Below, piece after piece: positions 1-5,390 of a DNA stretch of 5,390 nucleotides. Within the stretch, counting starts at the first letter, position 1; every line of letters begins with the position of its first letter. The DNA lies in contig JAYGEG010000030.1 in assembly GCA_046582495.1 (NCBI GenBank), forward strand, positions 1 through 5,390, read 5' to 3'. This DNA comes from TMED23 sp913054205. Its GTDB lineage: Bacteria > Pseudomonadota > Alphaproteobacteria > Rhodospirillales > UBA2165. The position numbers and the translations under genes are program-made. The notes under the pieces were generated by a model that was given only the letters and a program-made list of their open reading frames with translations, searched no databases and had not been told where the DNA came from.

Positions 1-4
1 AAAT

Positions 5-487
5 TTAAGCCGCAGCACTTGCATCCTTCCAAACACCAAATGCATTAGATTGGTATTGCTTAAAGTTTGTTCGATTGAGTAAATGTCGTTGGAGATAGAA
101 AGTATTATAGGTTGCGGATTGAATGTTCAAAAATCTCTGAGCGGATCCTGGCGATTTGAACAGCTGCATTTTTCGCTCCCGCCGTCGAACCGGTTGATGA
201 GAATTTTCCGGCCGGTTATTTGATCGCTTATTATCAATGTGCTCCGCCGTCAGGCCAATAGCTTTAAAAGCAACGTGATAAGATCTGAGTTTGTCGGTAA
301 CAATGTGTGTTGGAGCAGTCCCTTGTTTCTTCAGAAGTTTTCGCATCAACTTGATAGCAGCTTTGGCATTGCGCCTAGTTTGCACCAGAAAATCTAAGAC
401 TTCGCCCTCATTATCCACGGCACGCCATAGCCAATGTTTCTTGCCACGTATTACAATAAGCCGCCATAATACCTGGATGTGACCCAT
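5..487 (-). pseudogene. IS6-family transposase remnant, N-terminally truncated
   Basis: This is the C-terminal part of a DDE transposase of the IS6 family, an enzyme that moves its element by replicative (cointegrate) transposition. What is seen: GKKHWLWRAVDNEGEVLD at residues 15-32, VTDKLRSY at 63-70 carrying the second catalytic aspartate (D65), NNRPENSHQPVRRRER at 90-105 carrying the catalytic glutamate (E94), and FKSPGSAQRFL at 110-120. The C-terminus ends naturally with TAA at 5-7. What is missing: the family is normally about 230 residues, so roughly 70 are lost, including the N-terminal helix-turn-helix and the first catalytic aspartate, normally in a W-H-(L/I)-D-E motif. Recognisable similarity begins near residue 11 (about position 457). 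An in-frame TGA lies nine bases upstream of the ATG, and I found no continuation in the other frames. No terminal inverted repeat is visible; the downstream end lies outside the window. It should be inactive. Family assignment is secure; the exact IS is not determined. Confidence 0.9.
441..470 (+). promoter_or_regulatory. candidate sigma-70 promoter for the cupin gene, at the IS remnant edge
   Basis: TTGCCA (441-446) and CATAAT (465-470) each match the sigma-70 -35 and -10 hexamers at 5 of 6 positions, with an 18-bp spacer. They point toward the cupin gene, whose ATG is 55 bp downstream of the -10. The -35 lies in IS-derived sequence (antisense to the transposase), while the -10 lies just beyond the point where transposase similarity fades. 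Outward hybrid promoters are known for IS6-type elements, but activity here is an inference from hexamer matches only. Confidence 0.4.
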
Positions 488-510
488 AGAAAATCACTTG
501 TAAATTTGAA

Positions 511-517
511 AGAGGAG
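511..517 (+). promoter_or_regulatory. ribosome binding site of the cupin gene
   Basis: AGAGGAG lies 8 bp upstream of the ATG at 526. It is a strong purine-rich Shine-Dalgarno sequence and fixes this ATG as the start. Only 38 bp separate the transposase remnant's ATG from this start. Confidence 0.75.
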
Positions 518-525
518 AGTAATCG

Positions 526-921
526 ATGCCGGTCTATAAAGCTGAGGACATGAAGTTGACCCCAGATGTTATAAATCCGAACGTCATGATGATGCAGTTC
601 GGGGGGGAACTCATGAAGGTTGGTATCGTAACCTACGAGGAAGGCGAAGCACCGCCGCCGCATGTCCATCCAAATGATGAGCAATGGTTCTACATGCTTG
701 AGGGGCGCGTCGCCACATTGCTCGGCGACGAAATCATCACCGTCGGTCCTGGAGATCTCGTTTACATCCCGAGGAACACCGTCCACGGTATACGGCTGCT
801 CGAAAGTCCTTGCCGCTTCTTCACCTGCAAGAGCCCAGCCGGTTCGGGCGGCTTAAGCGAGGATTATACCGAAGTGCCCAATCTCGCCAAACTCCAGCAG
901 CGCCTCGCCGAGGTTTCGTAG
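526..921 (+). CDS. small single-domain cupin protein
   Basis: A 131-residue cytoplasmic protein without signal peptide or membrane segments, made of one conserved cupin beta-barrel (cupin_2 type). Cupin motif 1 is G40-x5-H46-x-H48-x3-E52 followed by G60; the two histidines and the acidic residue are the usual metal ligands. Motif 2 is G76-D-L-V-Y-I-P82-R-N-T-V-H87, which supplies the third metal-binding histidine; the usual asparagine at its end is not present. All four typical ligands are therefore there, so a metal-dependent enzyme or ligand-binding role is plausible. Small cupins include isomerases, decarboxylases, dioxygenases and sensors, and the sequence does not separate these. The gene sits upstream of the TTT operon in the same direction, but a 235-bp gap with its own promoter-like elements suggests separate transcription. 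Participation in catabolism of the imported compound is possible from position alone. Confidence 0.9.
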   Translation: MPVYKAEDMKLTPDVINPNVMMMQFGGELMKVGIVTYEEGEAPPPHVHPNDEQWFYMLEGRVATLLGDEIITVGPGDLVYIPRNTVHGIRLLESPCRFFTCKSPAGSGGLSEDYTEVPNLAKLQQRLAEVS

Positions 922-939
922 CGGGTCAAACTTGACTTG

Positions 940-962
940 AATCGGTTTGTCGACCGATTTTA
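940..962 (+). terminator. weak terminator-like hairpin after the cupin gene
   Basis: AATCGGT (940-946) and ACCGATT (953-959) form a 7-bp perfect stem with a 6-nt loop, running directly into a short T stretch (958-961, partly inside the stem). It starts 19 bp after the cupin stop codon. The stem is AT-containing and the T tract is short, so it would be a weak intrinsic terminator at best. The same bases could instead be a protein-binding palindrome. Confidence 0.35.
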
Positions 963-970
963 TCTATCAT

Positions 971-1017
971 TTGACATTTCTTCGATATATGGACAATTAT
1001 AACAGGTGTACTATTAT
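971..1017 (+). promoter_or_regulatory. candidate promoter region of the tctCAB operon
   Basis: Two overlapping sigma-70-like solutions are visible. The better one is TGGACA (990-995) with TATTAT (1012-1017), spacer 16 bp, each 5 of 6 to consensus. The other is a perfect TTGACA (971-976) with AATTAT (995-1000), spacer 18 bp, a poor -10. Either gives a leader of more than 120 nt before tctC. The spacer of the first is the first copy of the 17-bp tandem repeat, so a repressor bound there would block RNA polymerase. The choice between the two is unresolved. Confidence 0.4.
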
Positions 1018-1029
1018 AACAGGTGTACT
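996..1029 (+). repeat. perfect 17-bp tandem repeat, two copies, operator candidate
   Basis: ATTATAACAGGTGTACT occurs at 996-1012 and again, immediately adjacent and identical, at 1013-1029. A degenerate third copy starting ATTATAAC is at 1042-1054, after a 12-bp gap. The adjacent copies lie 17 bp apart, roughly one and a half helical turns, and coincide with the best -35/-10 pair of the tctC promoter region. Direct repeats over a core promoter are compatible with a regulator binding site. A simple duplication event with no function is the alternative. Confidence 0.65.
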
Positions 1030-1080
1030 ATCAGGTTCGAGATTATAACTGGGTTTGCCGAGGTTAACCTTCTGGGGGAC

Positions 1081-1134
1081 ATGATCCGTTTAGTAACGAA
1101 GATGGAGAACCATACCCGCCTCGGTAATAATTGA
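1081..1134 (+). CDS. possible 17-codon leader ORF upstream of tctC
   Basis: A short open frame, ATG at 1081 to TGA at 1132-1134, would encode MIRLVTKMENHTRLGNN. A G-run (1074-1078) precedes it, but only 2 bp from the ATG, which is closer than usual for a Shine-Dalgarno sequence. It ends 22 bp before the tctC start, so its translation could influence tctC initiation. It contains no run of a single amino acid of the kind used in classical attenuation. Chance occurrence is quite likely. Confidence 0.15.
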   Translation: MIRLVTKMENHTRLGNN

Positions 1135-1156
1135 ACACTAACAACAGGAGAAGAAT

Positions 1157-2086
1157 ATGAAGAATAAACATATTTATTTGCGAAGAGGGATTCTAAGCGT
1201 CGTCGCTGGCGCATTCTTGGCGATCACCCCTGGTGCCGCCTATGCGGAATACCCCGATAAACCGATCACGTTCATTGTTCCCTACTCTCCGGGTGGTGGT
1301 TCCGATCAGCAGGCGCGCCGTCTCGTGCCCGGTCTGGAAAAAGCACTTGGCGTCAAAATTCGGATCGTCTACAAGACCGGCGGTGGTGGCGCGGTCGGGT
1401 TCGGCGAGTTGAACCGCTCGAAGGGAGATGGCTACACGATTAGTAACGTGGTCGTTCCGAACATCATTTTTGCTTCCCGCGGAAAAGACGTCGGCTTCAA
1501 GCCTGGTGCCTTCTCCTATATTGGGATGACGGCAAGAGCTTTGGGCGCCCTCATGGTTCCCAAGGGCAGCAAATTAAATACCCTTGCTAAATTCGTCGCC
1601 GCCGCTAAGGCAAATCCGGGCAAGCTAACGGTCGCGGGTGTCGGCAGCACCGGCGCAGCGAACTTTGGTGAACTCGCCAAAATACTCGGAATCAAAACCG
1701 CCTATGTGCCGGTCTCGGGAGGCGTTGGTAAGATGATACCTATGCTGCTGGGTAAACACGTTGATGCTGGAATGACGGCGTCTTCACATGCGGTCAAGCA
1801 TCGCGCAACGCTGGACACACTTGTCGTCGCCGGACCGAGACCCTCAGGAGCGCTACCAGGTGTTCCGAATGAGCCGCAATGGTCGTACACGACGACATGG
1901 GGCGTTATGGCTCCTCCCGGAACGCCAGCTAACCGCGTCGCGATCCTCAACGCAGCTCTTCGGAAGGCGACTGCCGATCCAAAGGTCAGGAGCATCGTGA
2001 TAAAAAACGGTCTCGCGCCAATGAGTCAGACACCGGCGGAAGCTGCAGCATATGTCCAAGCGGCAATAAAGAAACACTCAAAATAG
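1157..2086 (+). CDS. tctC: TTT-system periplasmic solute-binding protein, TctC/Bug family
   Basis: This is the extracytoplasmic receptor of a tripartite tricarboxylate transporter; it binds a carboxylate or related anion and hands it to TctA/TctB. The 309-residue length is close to the family's usual 300-330. Residues 1-30 are a Sec signal peptide: basic start (K2, K4, R9, R10), hydrophobic core about 11-24, likely cleavage after A-Y-A at 28-30. The mature protein opens with the Bug signature YPDKPITFIVPYSPGGG at 32-48, followed by D50 and A53-R54. Further family features are DGYT (91-94), PGKLTVAGVGS (154-164), the LLGKHVDAG segment (197-205) and APPGTPANRVAILNAAL (252-268). GGAG at 1147-1150 lies 6 bp before the ATG and supports this start. 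The second ligand loop reads TGGGGAVGFGEL (74-85), less canonical than the usual N-x-P-G-A-G-G, which may bear on specificity. The actual ligand cannot be deduced. It is the first gene of the tctC-tctA-tctB operon. Confidence 0.95.
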   Translation: MKNKHIYLRRGILSVVAGAFLAITPGAAYAEYPDKPITFIVPYSPGGGSDQQARRLVPGLEKALGVKIRIVYKTGGGGAVGFGELNRSKGDGYTISNVVVPNIIFASRGKDVGFKPGAFSYIGMTARALGALMVPKGSKLNTLAKFVAAAKANPGKLTVAGVGSTGAANFGELAKILGIKTAYVPVSGGVGKMIPMLLGKHVDAGMTASSHAVKHRATLDTLVVAGPRPSGALPGVPNEPQWSYTTTWGVMAPPGTPANRVAILNAALRKATADPKVRSIVIKNGLAPMSQTPAEAAAYVQAAIKKHSK

Positions 2087-2103
2087 CGAGTGTCGGAATT
2101 CCA

Positions 2104-2142
2104 GGCTGCCCTGGCATCAAAGGTTTTGGTGCCAGGGCAGCC
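2104..2142 (+). promoter_or_regulatory. strong intercistronic hairpin between tctC and tctA
   Basis: GGCTGCCCTGGCA (2104-2116) is perfectly complementary to TGCCAGGGCAGCC (2130-2142). The loop folds further: a T-G wobble (2117/2129), then CAAA (2118-2121) with TTTG (2125-2128), leaving a GGT triloop. The result is an 18-bp stem starting 17 bp after the tctC stop. It is followed by AGTCCTCC rather than a T tract, so it lacks the mark of an intrinsic terminator. The likely role, by analogy with hairpins after other binding-protein genes, is to protect the 3' end of tctC mRNA so that the receptor is made in excess over the permeases. Partial termination cannot be excluded. Confidence 0.8.
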
Positions 2143-2257
2143 AGTCCTCCAAGCATGAAGTCACCTATTTAGTCTTTTACCTATCACCGGCGCCTTAGGG
2201 GATACTCCAAGGAACTGCCCGGACAACAGACCCGGCAAAGAATTTAGTAATGATTTT

Positions 2258-2262
2258 AGGAG
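2258..2262 (+). promoter_or_regulatory. ribosome binding site that decides the tctA start
   Basis: AGGAG at 2258-2262 lies 7 bp from the ATG at 2270 and only 4 bp from the in-frame TTG at 2267. The ATG is the better-spaced and stronger codon, so tctA is taken to start at 2270. The remaining intergenic sequence from 2143 to 2257 shows no convincing promoter or gene. Confidence 0.7.
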
Positions 2263-2269
2263 TTTCTTG

Positions 2270-3805
2270 ATGATCGAAGGTCTCATGCAGGCGCTTACGC
2301 CATCCTACATGCTTTGGCTCATCGTCGGAGTCATGATGGGCATGATCGTCGGCACGCTGCCAGGCCTCACTGCAACGATGGGCACCGCATTGCTCGTCCC
2401 CTTTACCTTCGCCCTAGAGCCTGGCGCAGGCATCGCCATGTTGGGCGGCCTTTATGTTTGCGCAATGTTTTCTGACGCCATACCAGCCTGTCTCGTGAAT
2501 ACGCCGGGAACACCGGCGGCGATGGCCACCGCCTTTGACGGCCACCCCATGACCCTCGAGGGACGCGGACAAGAGGCGATCGTCGCCTCCTGCTTCAGCT
2601 CATTCTTGGGAACTATTTTTGGCGCCGGTTGTTACCTGCTGCTCGCTTGGCCGATGATCACGATTGCACTTAAATTTGGCCCACCTGAGTTCTTCTGGCT
2701 CGGGGTTTTCGCCCTAACTATTATTGGTAGCCTGGCCGGCGACTCTATTTTGAAGGGCTTGGCCGGCGGCGGGATCGGTCTGCTTATCAGTTCTGTCGGG
2801 ATCAGTCATGGCAATGAACTAGCGCGCTTCACCTTTGGCATGCCGGAGCTTCGTGGCGGCGTGTCCCTCGTTGCCGGGCTGATCGGCGTCTTTGCCATAC
2901 CGCAGGTTCTTTCAATGGTCGCAGATTTGCGCAGAAAAGAATTTATCGCCGAGTACAATCCCAAGCCCGGCGAAACCATGAAGACAATAAAAAAAGTGCT
3001 CGAGCATCCGGTGCACGTCATTCGTTCGGCAGTGATCGGCAGCTTCATCGGAATCCTGCCCGGCGCCGGTAGCCCCATCGCCGCATTGGTCTCCTATAAT
3101 GAGGCGATACGCTGGGCTAAGGATAAAAGCCGCTTTGGCAAGGGCGATTTGCGCGGCGTGACCGCTTCTGAGATCGCCAATAATGCAGCGGCGCCAGCGT
3201 CGATGATCCCGTTGGTTACGCTGGGTGTTCCGGGCTCATCGCCCGCCGCGGTTATCGCCGGCGCGCTTATGCTGCGCGGTTTGAATCCTGGCCCAGAACT
3301 TTTCCAAACCAATGGAACACTCGTATATTCTTTCGGTTGGTCACTGATGATAGCCGGGTTTGTAACGTTCATCCTTGGCAGCTTGTTTGCACCCTTATTG
3401 GTTCGAATAATCCGCATCCCCTTGCGGCTGCTGGCCCCCTTGATCATGCTGTTGGCCGTGATCGGAGCCTATGCGATCCGAAATAATATCTTCGATGTGT
3501 ACATCATGCTTGGGCTCGGCGTGTTTGTTTTCCTGGTCAAGCGGCTGGGCTTCCATCCTGGCCCAATCGGACTAGGTTTGATTTTGGGCCCCATCATTGA
3601 GCCCTCACTTGTGCAAGCCTTGTACATATCTGATGCAAGTTCTATCGGAAATATTTTCTTTACCGGTACCGTCAACATCATACTCATCACGCTCAGTGTT
3701 CTTTCAGTTGCCTTGGTCGTATGGGCACGCTGGAGGGAACGGGTAAACGAACGCCAGAGCGCATCGGCCGAGGGCCGTTCGGCGGTCGCGGCTGAAACAG
3801 AGTAG
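2270..3805 (+). CDS. tctA: TTT-system large permease subunit TctA
   Basis: This is the large inner-membrane subunit that forms the transport path of the tripartite tricarboxylate transporter and works with TctB; uptake in the family is driven by an ion gradient. The 511 residues match the usual length of about 500, and hydrophobic segments run through most of the chain. Family signatures appear in two related halves. The first half has GTLPGLTATMG (28-38) and VNTPGTPAAMATAFDG (76-91). The second has GILPGAGSP (261-269), then ANNAAAP (303-309) and TLGVPGSSPAA (317-327), ending LRGLNPGP (335-342). The paired LPG motifs reflect the internal pseudo-symmetry known for TctA. A charged loop at about 221-245 separates the halves, and a hydrophilic tail follows the last membrane segment at about 487. 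The gene follows tctC by 183 bp and is 9 bp ahead of tctB. TTG at 2267 is an alternative start adding one methionine. Confidence 0.95.
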   Translation: MIEGLMQALTPSYMLWLIVGVMMGMIVGTLPGLTATMGTALLVPFTFALEPGAGIAMLGGLYVCAMFSDAIPACLVNTPGTPAAMATAFDGHPMTLEGRGQEAIVASCFSSFLGTIFGAGCYLLLAWPMITIALKFGPPEFFWLGVFALTIIGSLAGDSILKGLAGGGIGLLISSVGISHGNELARFTFGMPELRGGVSLVAGLIGVFAIPQVLSMVADLRRKEFIAEYNPKPGETMKTIKKVLEHPVHVIRSAVIGSFIGILPGAGSPIAALVSYNEAIRWAKDKSRFGKGDLRGVTASEIANNAAAPASMIPLVTLGVPGSSPAAVIAGALMLRGLNPGPELFQTNGTLVYSFGWSLMIAGFVTFILGSLFAPLLVRIIRIPLRLLAPLIMLLAVIGAYAIRNNIFDVYIMLGLGVFVFLVKRLGFHPGPIGLGLILGPIIEPSLVQALYISDASSIGNIFFTGTVNIILITLSVLSVALVVWARWRERVNERQSASAEGRSAVAAETE

Positions 3806-3814
3806 GAAGGCAGC

Positions 3815-4297
3815 ATGCAAAGATTATTAGACCGTGACCTCCTGACCGCGCTGGTCCTGTTCTGCATTGTAGCCGTGTTTTGGGCCGACCCCAGCGTTGA
3901 TGTAAAGGACTGGATATTTCCCGTTATGGCGGTCTACCTTCTTCTAGGTATCGCCGTGGCTCTGGTTGCGCGCGTTGTTTTCCAGGCATTCATGAAGCGC
4001 CTGCCAGACATCATTAATCTGGCCCCGGAATTCCGGAATTCCTTCATCGACGTGTCTGTGTTCTTCTTGATCGTGCTTGTCTATATGTTCGTGATGTACG
4101 GCCTCGGCTTCTGGCTATCTAGCTTGCTCATGTTGTCACTGACATCAATCTATCTGACGCTGGACAAAACGCGCCGTAACATAAGGCTCGCCTTGATCGT
4201 GCCTCTTGCAACATGTGTCATTGCTTATTTAGTCTTCACGCATGTGTTCTACGTGCCGTTTCCTGAAGCGAGCTGGTGGCCGGGCTTGGGTAGTTGA
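3815..4297 (+). CDS. tctB: TTT-system small permease subunit TctB
   Basis: This is the small membrane subunit of the tripartite tricarboxylate transporter, required together with TctA. The 160 residues match the family's 140-180. Four hydrophobic stretches are visible at about 9-24, 34-56, 78-115 (long enough to be two closely packed helices, with a turn near G96-G98) and 124-145. The protein ends with the family-like pattern of a last helix followed by VPFP (147-150). TctB sequences are poorly conserved, so the call rests on length, topology and position next to tctA. AGGAAGG at 3804-3810 overlaps the tctA stop codon and lies 4 bp from the ATG, which suggests translational coupling with tctA. 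The order tctC-tctA-tctB differs from the tctC-tctB-tctA order of the Salmonella operon that defined the family. Confidence 0.9.
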   Translation: MQRLLDRDLLTALVLFCIVAVFWADPSVDVKDWIFPVMAVYLLLGIAVALVARVVFQAFMKRLPDIINLAPEFRNSFIDVSVFFLIVLVYMFVMYGLGFWLSSLLMLSLTSIYLTLDKTRRNIRLALIVPLATCVIAYLVFTHVFYVPFPEASWWPGLGS

Positions 4298-4348
4298 TTA
4301 CCTGCCGGTGAAGTAATAGGTGTGGCAGTTCACTAACCTTGCATGATT

Positions 4349-5350
4349 CTATTTTAGAACATGCTGTTTAAAACTTATTTCAATATCGGTGCTGGAAATA
4401 TCACGGAATATAAGAACGAGGTTTGTTTCCTCAAGTCCGCCGGGCCAAGCATCAAGCAATTCCGGTGGGCTAAAGGAGGATCCAACAGCTTGCAGGAGAA
4501 CCGGCTGCTCCTGGTCGATAAGTTGAAGGATACCTTTTAGGCGCAGCATGGCAAAAGGCCGCAAGGAATACAGCATCGACAACCAGTCTTGCAGGCGCTC
4601 GGCGTTCAGCGGCTCGCTACTGTTAAAGGACCACGTCTCCACCGAGGCGAGATCGTGCTCCTCATGATGGTGATGCGCTGGCTTATTCCGGTTGAGGTGT
4701 AACTCGGAGCGAAACAAGGCGTCAGGATCAATCTCTCCATTTTTAATCATTTGAACAGTTAGCGCCGGATTAATAGCTGTCACTCTTTTTTCCAAAGCTT
4801 CTAGCGCCGCCTCCTCGCTGAGATCACTTTTGGAGATCAAAGCAAGGTCGGCTTGGGCCAGTTGCGTTGCGACTTCATGATGAGACTCCAATTGGCTAAG
4901 TCCCTGCTGTCCATCGACGATGGCGACAACGTTCTTAAGGGCACATCGGTCGGCCAGAAGTTTCTCCGCCGAGAGCGTCTCGGCAATGGGATCTGGCTGA
5001 GCCAGCCCAGTGGTTTCGATCAGTATGCGTGAAAACTTTGGAATTAGATCATTTTGCTGCTTGATGAAGAGATCGATTATGGTGTCAACCAAGTCGCCTC
5101 GAATGGAGCAACAGATGCAGCCATTTTCCAAAACCAAAGTATTTTCAATGGCTGATTCAATCAGCAGATTATCGAGACCGATTTCGCCGAACTCATTTAT
5201 GATGAGCGCCGTGTCTTTCATGCCCGGCTGGTTGACCAGGTGATTAATAACCGTGGTCTTTCCGGCTCCTAGAAAGCCAGTAATTTCGATTTCAACATCA
5301 TTTTTTCTCCCTGTTTTACTTTTTTTGAAAATAGTATCAAATCTAAGCAT
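4349..5350 (-). CDS. CobW/COG0523 G3E-family GTPase, putative metallochaperone; N-terminus uncertain
   Basis: A G3E P-loop GTPase of the CobW/YjiA/ZNG1 group, which deliver or manage zinc, cobalt or other metals. What is seen, numbered from the ATG at 5350: Walker A GFLGAGKTT (25-33), NEFGEIGLD (52-60), the family metal-binding GCICC (77-81), ETTGLAQPDPI (112-122), VDG (145-147), a base-recognition motif SKSD (173-176) in place of NKxD, a histidine cluster AHHHHEEHD (225-233), and a CobW C-terminal domain about 237-330. The 333-residue length is normal. The start is doubtful: the ATG at 5350 has no Shine-Dalgarno and the frame stays open to the window edge. AGGGAG at 5312-5307 precedes ATG-ATG at 5301-5296 in another frame. 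One extra A in the A-run at 5292-5290 would join that start to the domain, giving MMLKIEITGFLGAGKTT. The gene converges on tctB across 51 bp with no clear terminator. A role in metal supply fits the family; a link to the transporter is unsupported. Confidence 0.88.
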   Translation of the reverse strand: MLRFDTIFKKSKTGRKNDVEIEITGFLGAGKTTVINHLVNQPGMKDTALIINEFGEIGLDNLLIESAIENTLVLENGCICCSIRGDLVDTIIDLFIKQQNDLIPKFSRILIETTGLAQPDPIAETLSAEKLLADRCALKNVVAIVDGQQGLSQLESHHEVATQLAQADLALISKSDLSEEAALEALEKRVTAINPALTVQMIKNGEIDPDALFRSELHLNRNKPAHHHHEEHDLASVETWSFNSSEPLNAERLQDWLSMLYSLRPFAMLRLKGILQLIDQEQPVLLQAVGSSFSPPELLDAWPGGLEETNLVLIFRDISSTDIEISFKQHVLK

Positions 5351-5357
5351 ATTTGAT
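5336..5357. promoter_or_regulatory. AT-rich inverted repeat over the annotated GTPase start, operator candidate
   Basis: ATCAAAT (5336-5342) and ATTTGAT (5351-5357) form perfect 7-bp arms around an 8-bp spacer, and the ORF's first ATG (5348-5350) lies inside it. On the plus strand, TTTGAT recurs at 5352-5357 and 5361-5366 and TTGAT at 5369-5373. Such a palindrome upstream of a COG0523 gene could bind a metalloregulator (Zur control is known for several relatives), but I do not recognise a specific Zur or Fur consensus. If it is an operator, translation probably starts downstream of it. Confidence 0.35.
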
Positions 5358-5390
5358 CTGTTTGATGATTGATAGTGCGACGATAAGGTA

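Noticed and set aside
451..786. Minus-strand open frame of 111 codons overlapping the cupin gene
   Set aside because: It is antisense to a clear cupin gene with its own ribosome binding site, has no recognisable motif, and is a shadow frame.
925..936. Short palindrome GTCAAACTTGAC after the cupin stop as an operator
   Set aside because: Five-base arms are easily found by chance and no promoter elements align with it.
3094..3867. Minus-strand open frames of 117 and 132 codons under tctA
   Set aside because: Both are antisense to strongly conserved TctA motifs and have low-complexity compositions typical of shadow frames.
4024..4041. Palindrome CCGGAATTCCGG and repeated GGAATTCC
   Set aside because: It lies inside the tctB coding frame (around residues 71-75) and is explained by codons; nothing else supports a site.
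4302..4328. CTGCC/GGCAG inverted repeat between tctB and the convergent GTPase gene as a bidirectional terminator
   Set aside because: Only 5 bp of stem with a 17-nt loop and no T tract on either strand; the 51-bp convergent gap has no convincing terminator.
1..5390. CRISPR array, tRNA, rRNA, phage or defence module
   Set aside because: Nothing resembling regular spaced repeats, tRNA cloverleaf or defence-protein motifs was seen on either strand.

Overview
The window reads as a piece of a proteobacterial chromosome, most likely alphaproteobacterial. The evidence is the Bug-type solute-binding protein with its TctA/TctB partners, the style of the IS6-family transposase remnant, and a COG0523 GTPase. 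No rRNA or other phylogenetic marker is present, so the taxonomy is an inference. By eye the central transporter genes are richer in G+C than the two flanks (the IS remnant on the left, the GTPase gene on the right); I did not compute this.

Layout from left to right. Positions 5-487 (minus) hold the C-terminal two thirds of an IS6-family transposase. It has lost its helix-turn-helix and the first catalytic aspartate and is a dead remnant. At 526-921 (plus) lies a small single-domain cupin with a good ribosome binding site. A promoter-like pair, one hexamer inside the IS remnant and the other just outside it, points at this gene. The 235-bp gap 922-1156 carries a weak terminator-like hairpin, a promoter-like region containing a perfect 17-bp tandem repeat, and a leader with a possible 17-codon upstream ORF. 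A tripartite tricarboxylate transporter (TTT) operon follows: periplasmic solute-binding protein tctC (1157-2086), large permease tctA (2270-3805) and small permease tctB (3815-4297). A very strong hairpin without a U-tract (2104-2142) sits between tctC and tctA. Convergent to the operon, at 4349-5350 on the minus strand, is a COG0523/CobW-type G3E GTPase whose true N-terminus is uncertain.

How the genes work together. TctC should capture an organic anion, usually a carboxylate, in the periplasm and deliver it to the TctA/TctB membrane complex for ion-coupled uptake. The substrate cannot be read from the sequence. The cupin may act on the imported compound or a derivative, but only its position supports this. 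The GTPase is probably an independent metal-homeostasis gene.

I found no clearly new multi-gene system. The items most worth a second look are the apparent one-base frame break at the start of the GTPase gene, the AT-rich inverted repeat over its annotated start, the tandem repeat in the tctC promoter region, the 18-bp intercistronic hairpin, and the hybrid promoter at the edge of the broken IS.
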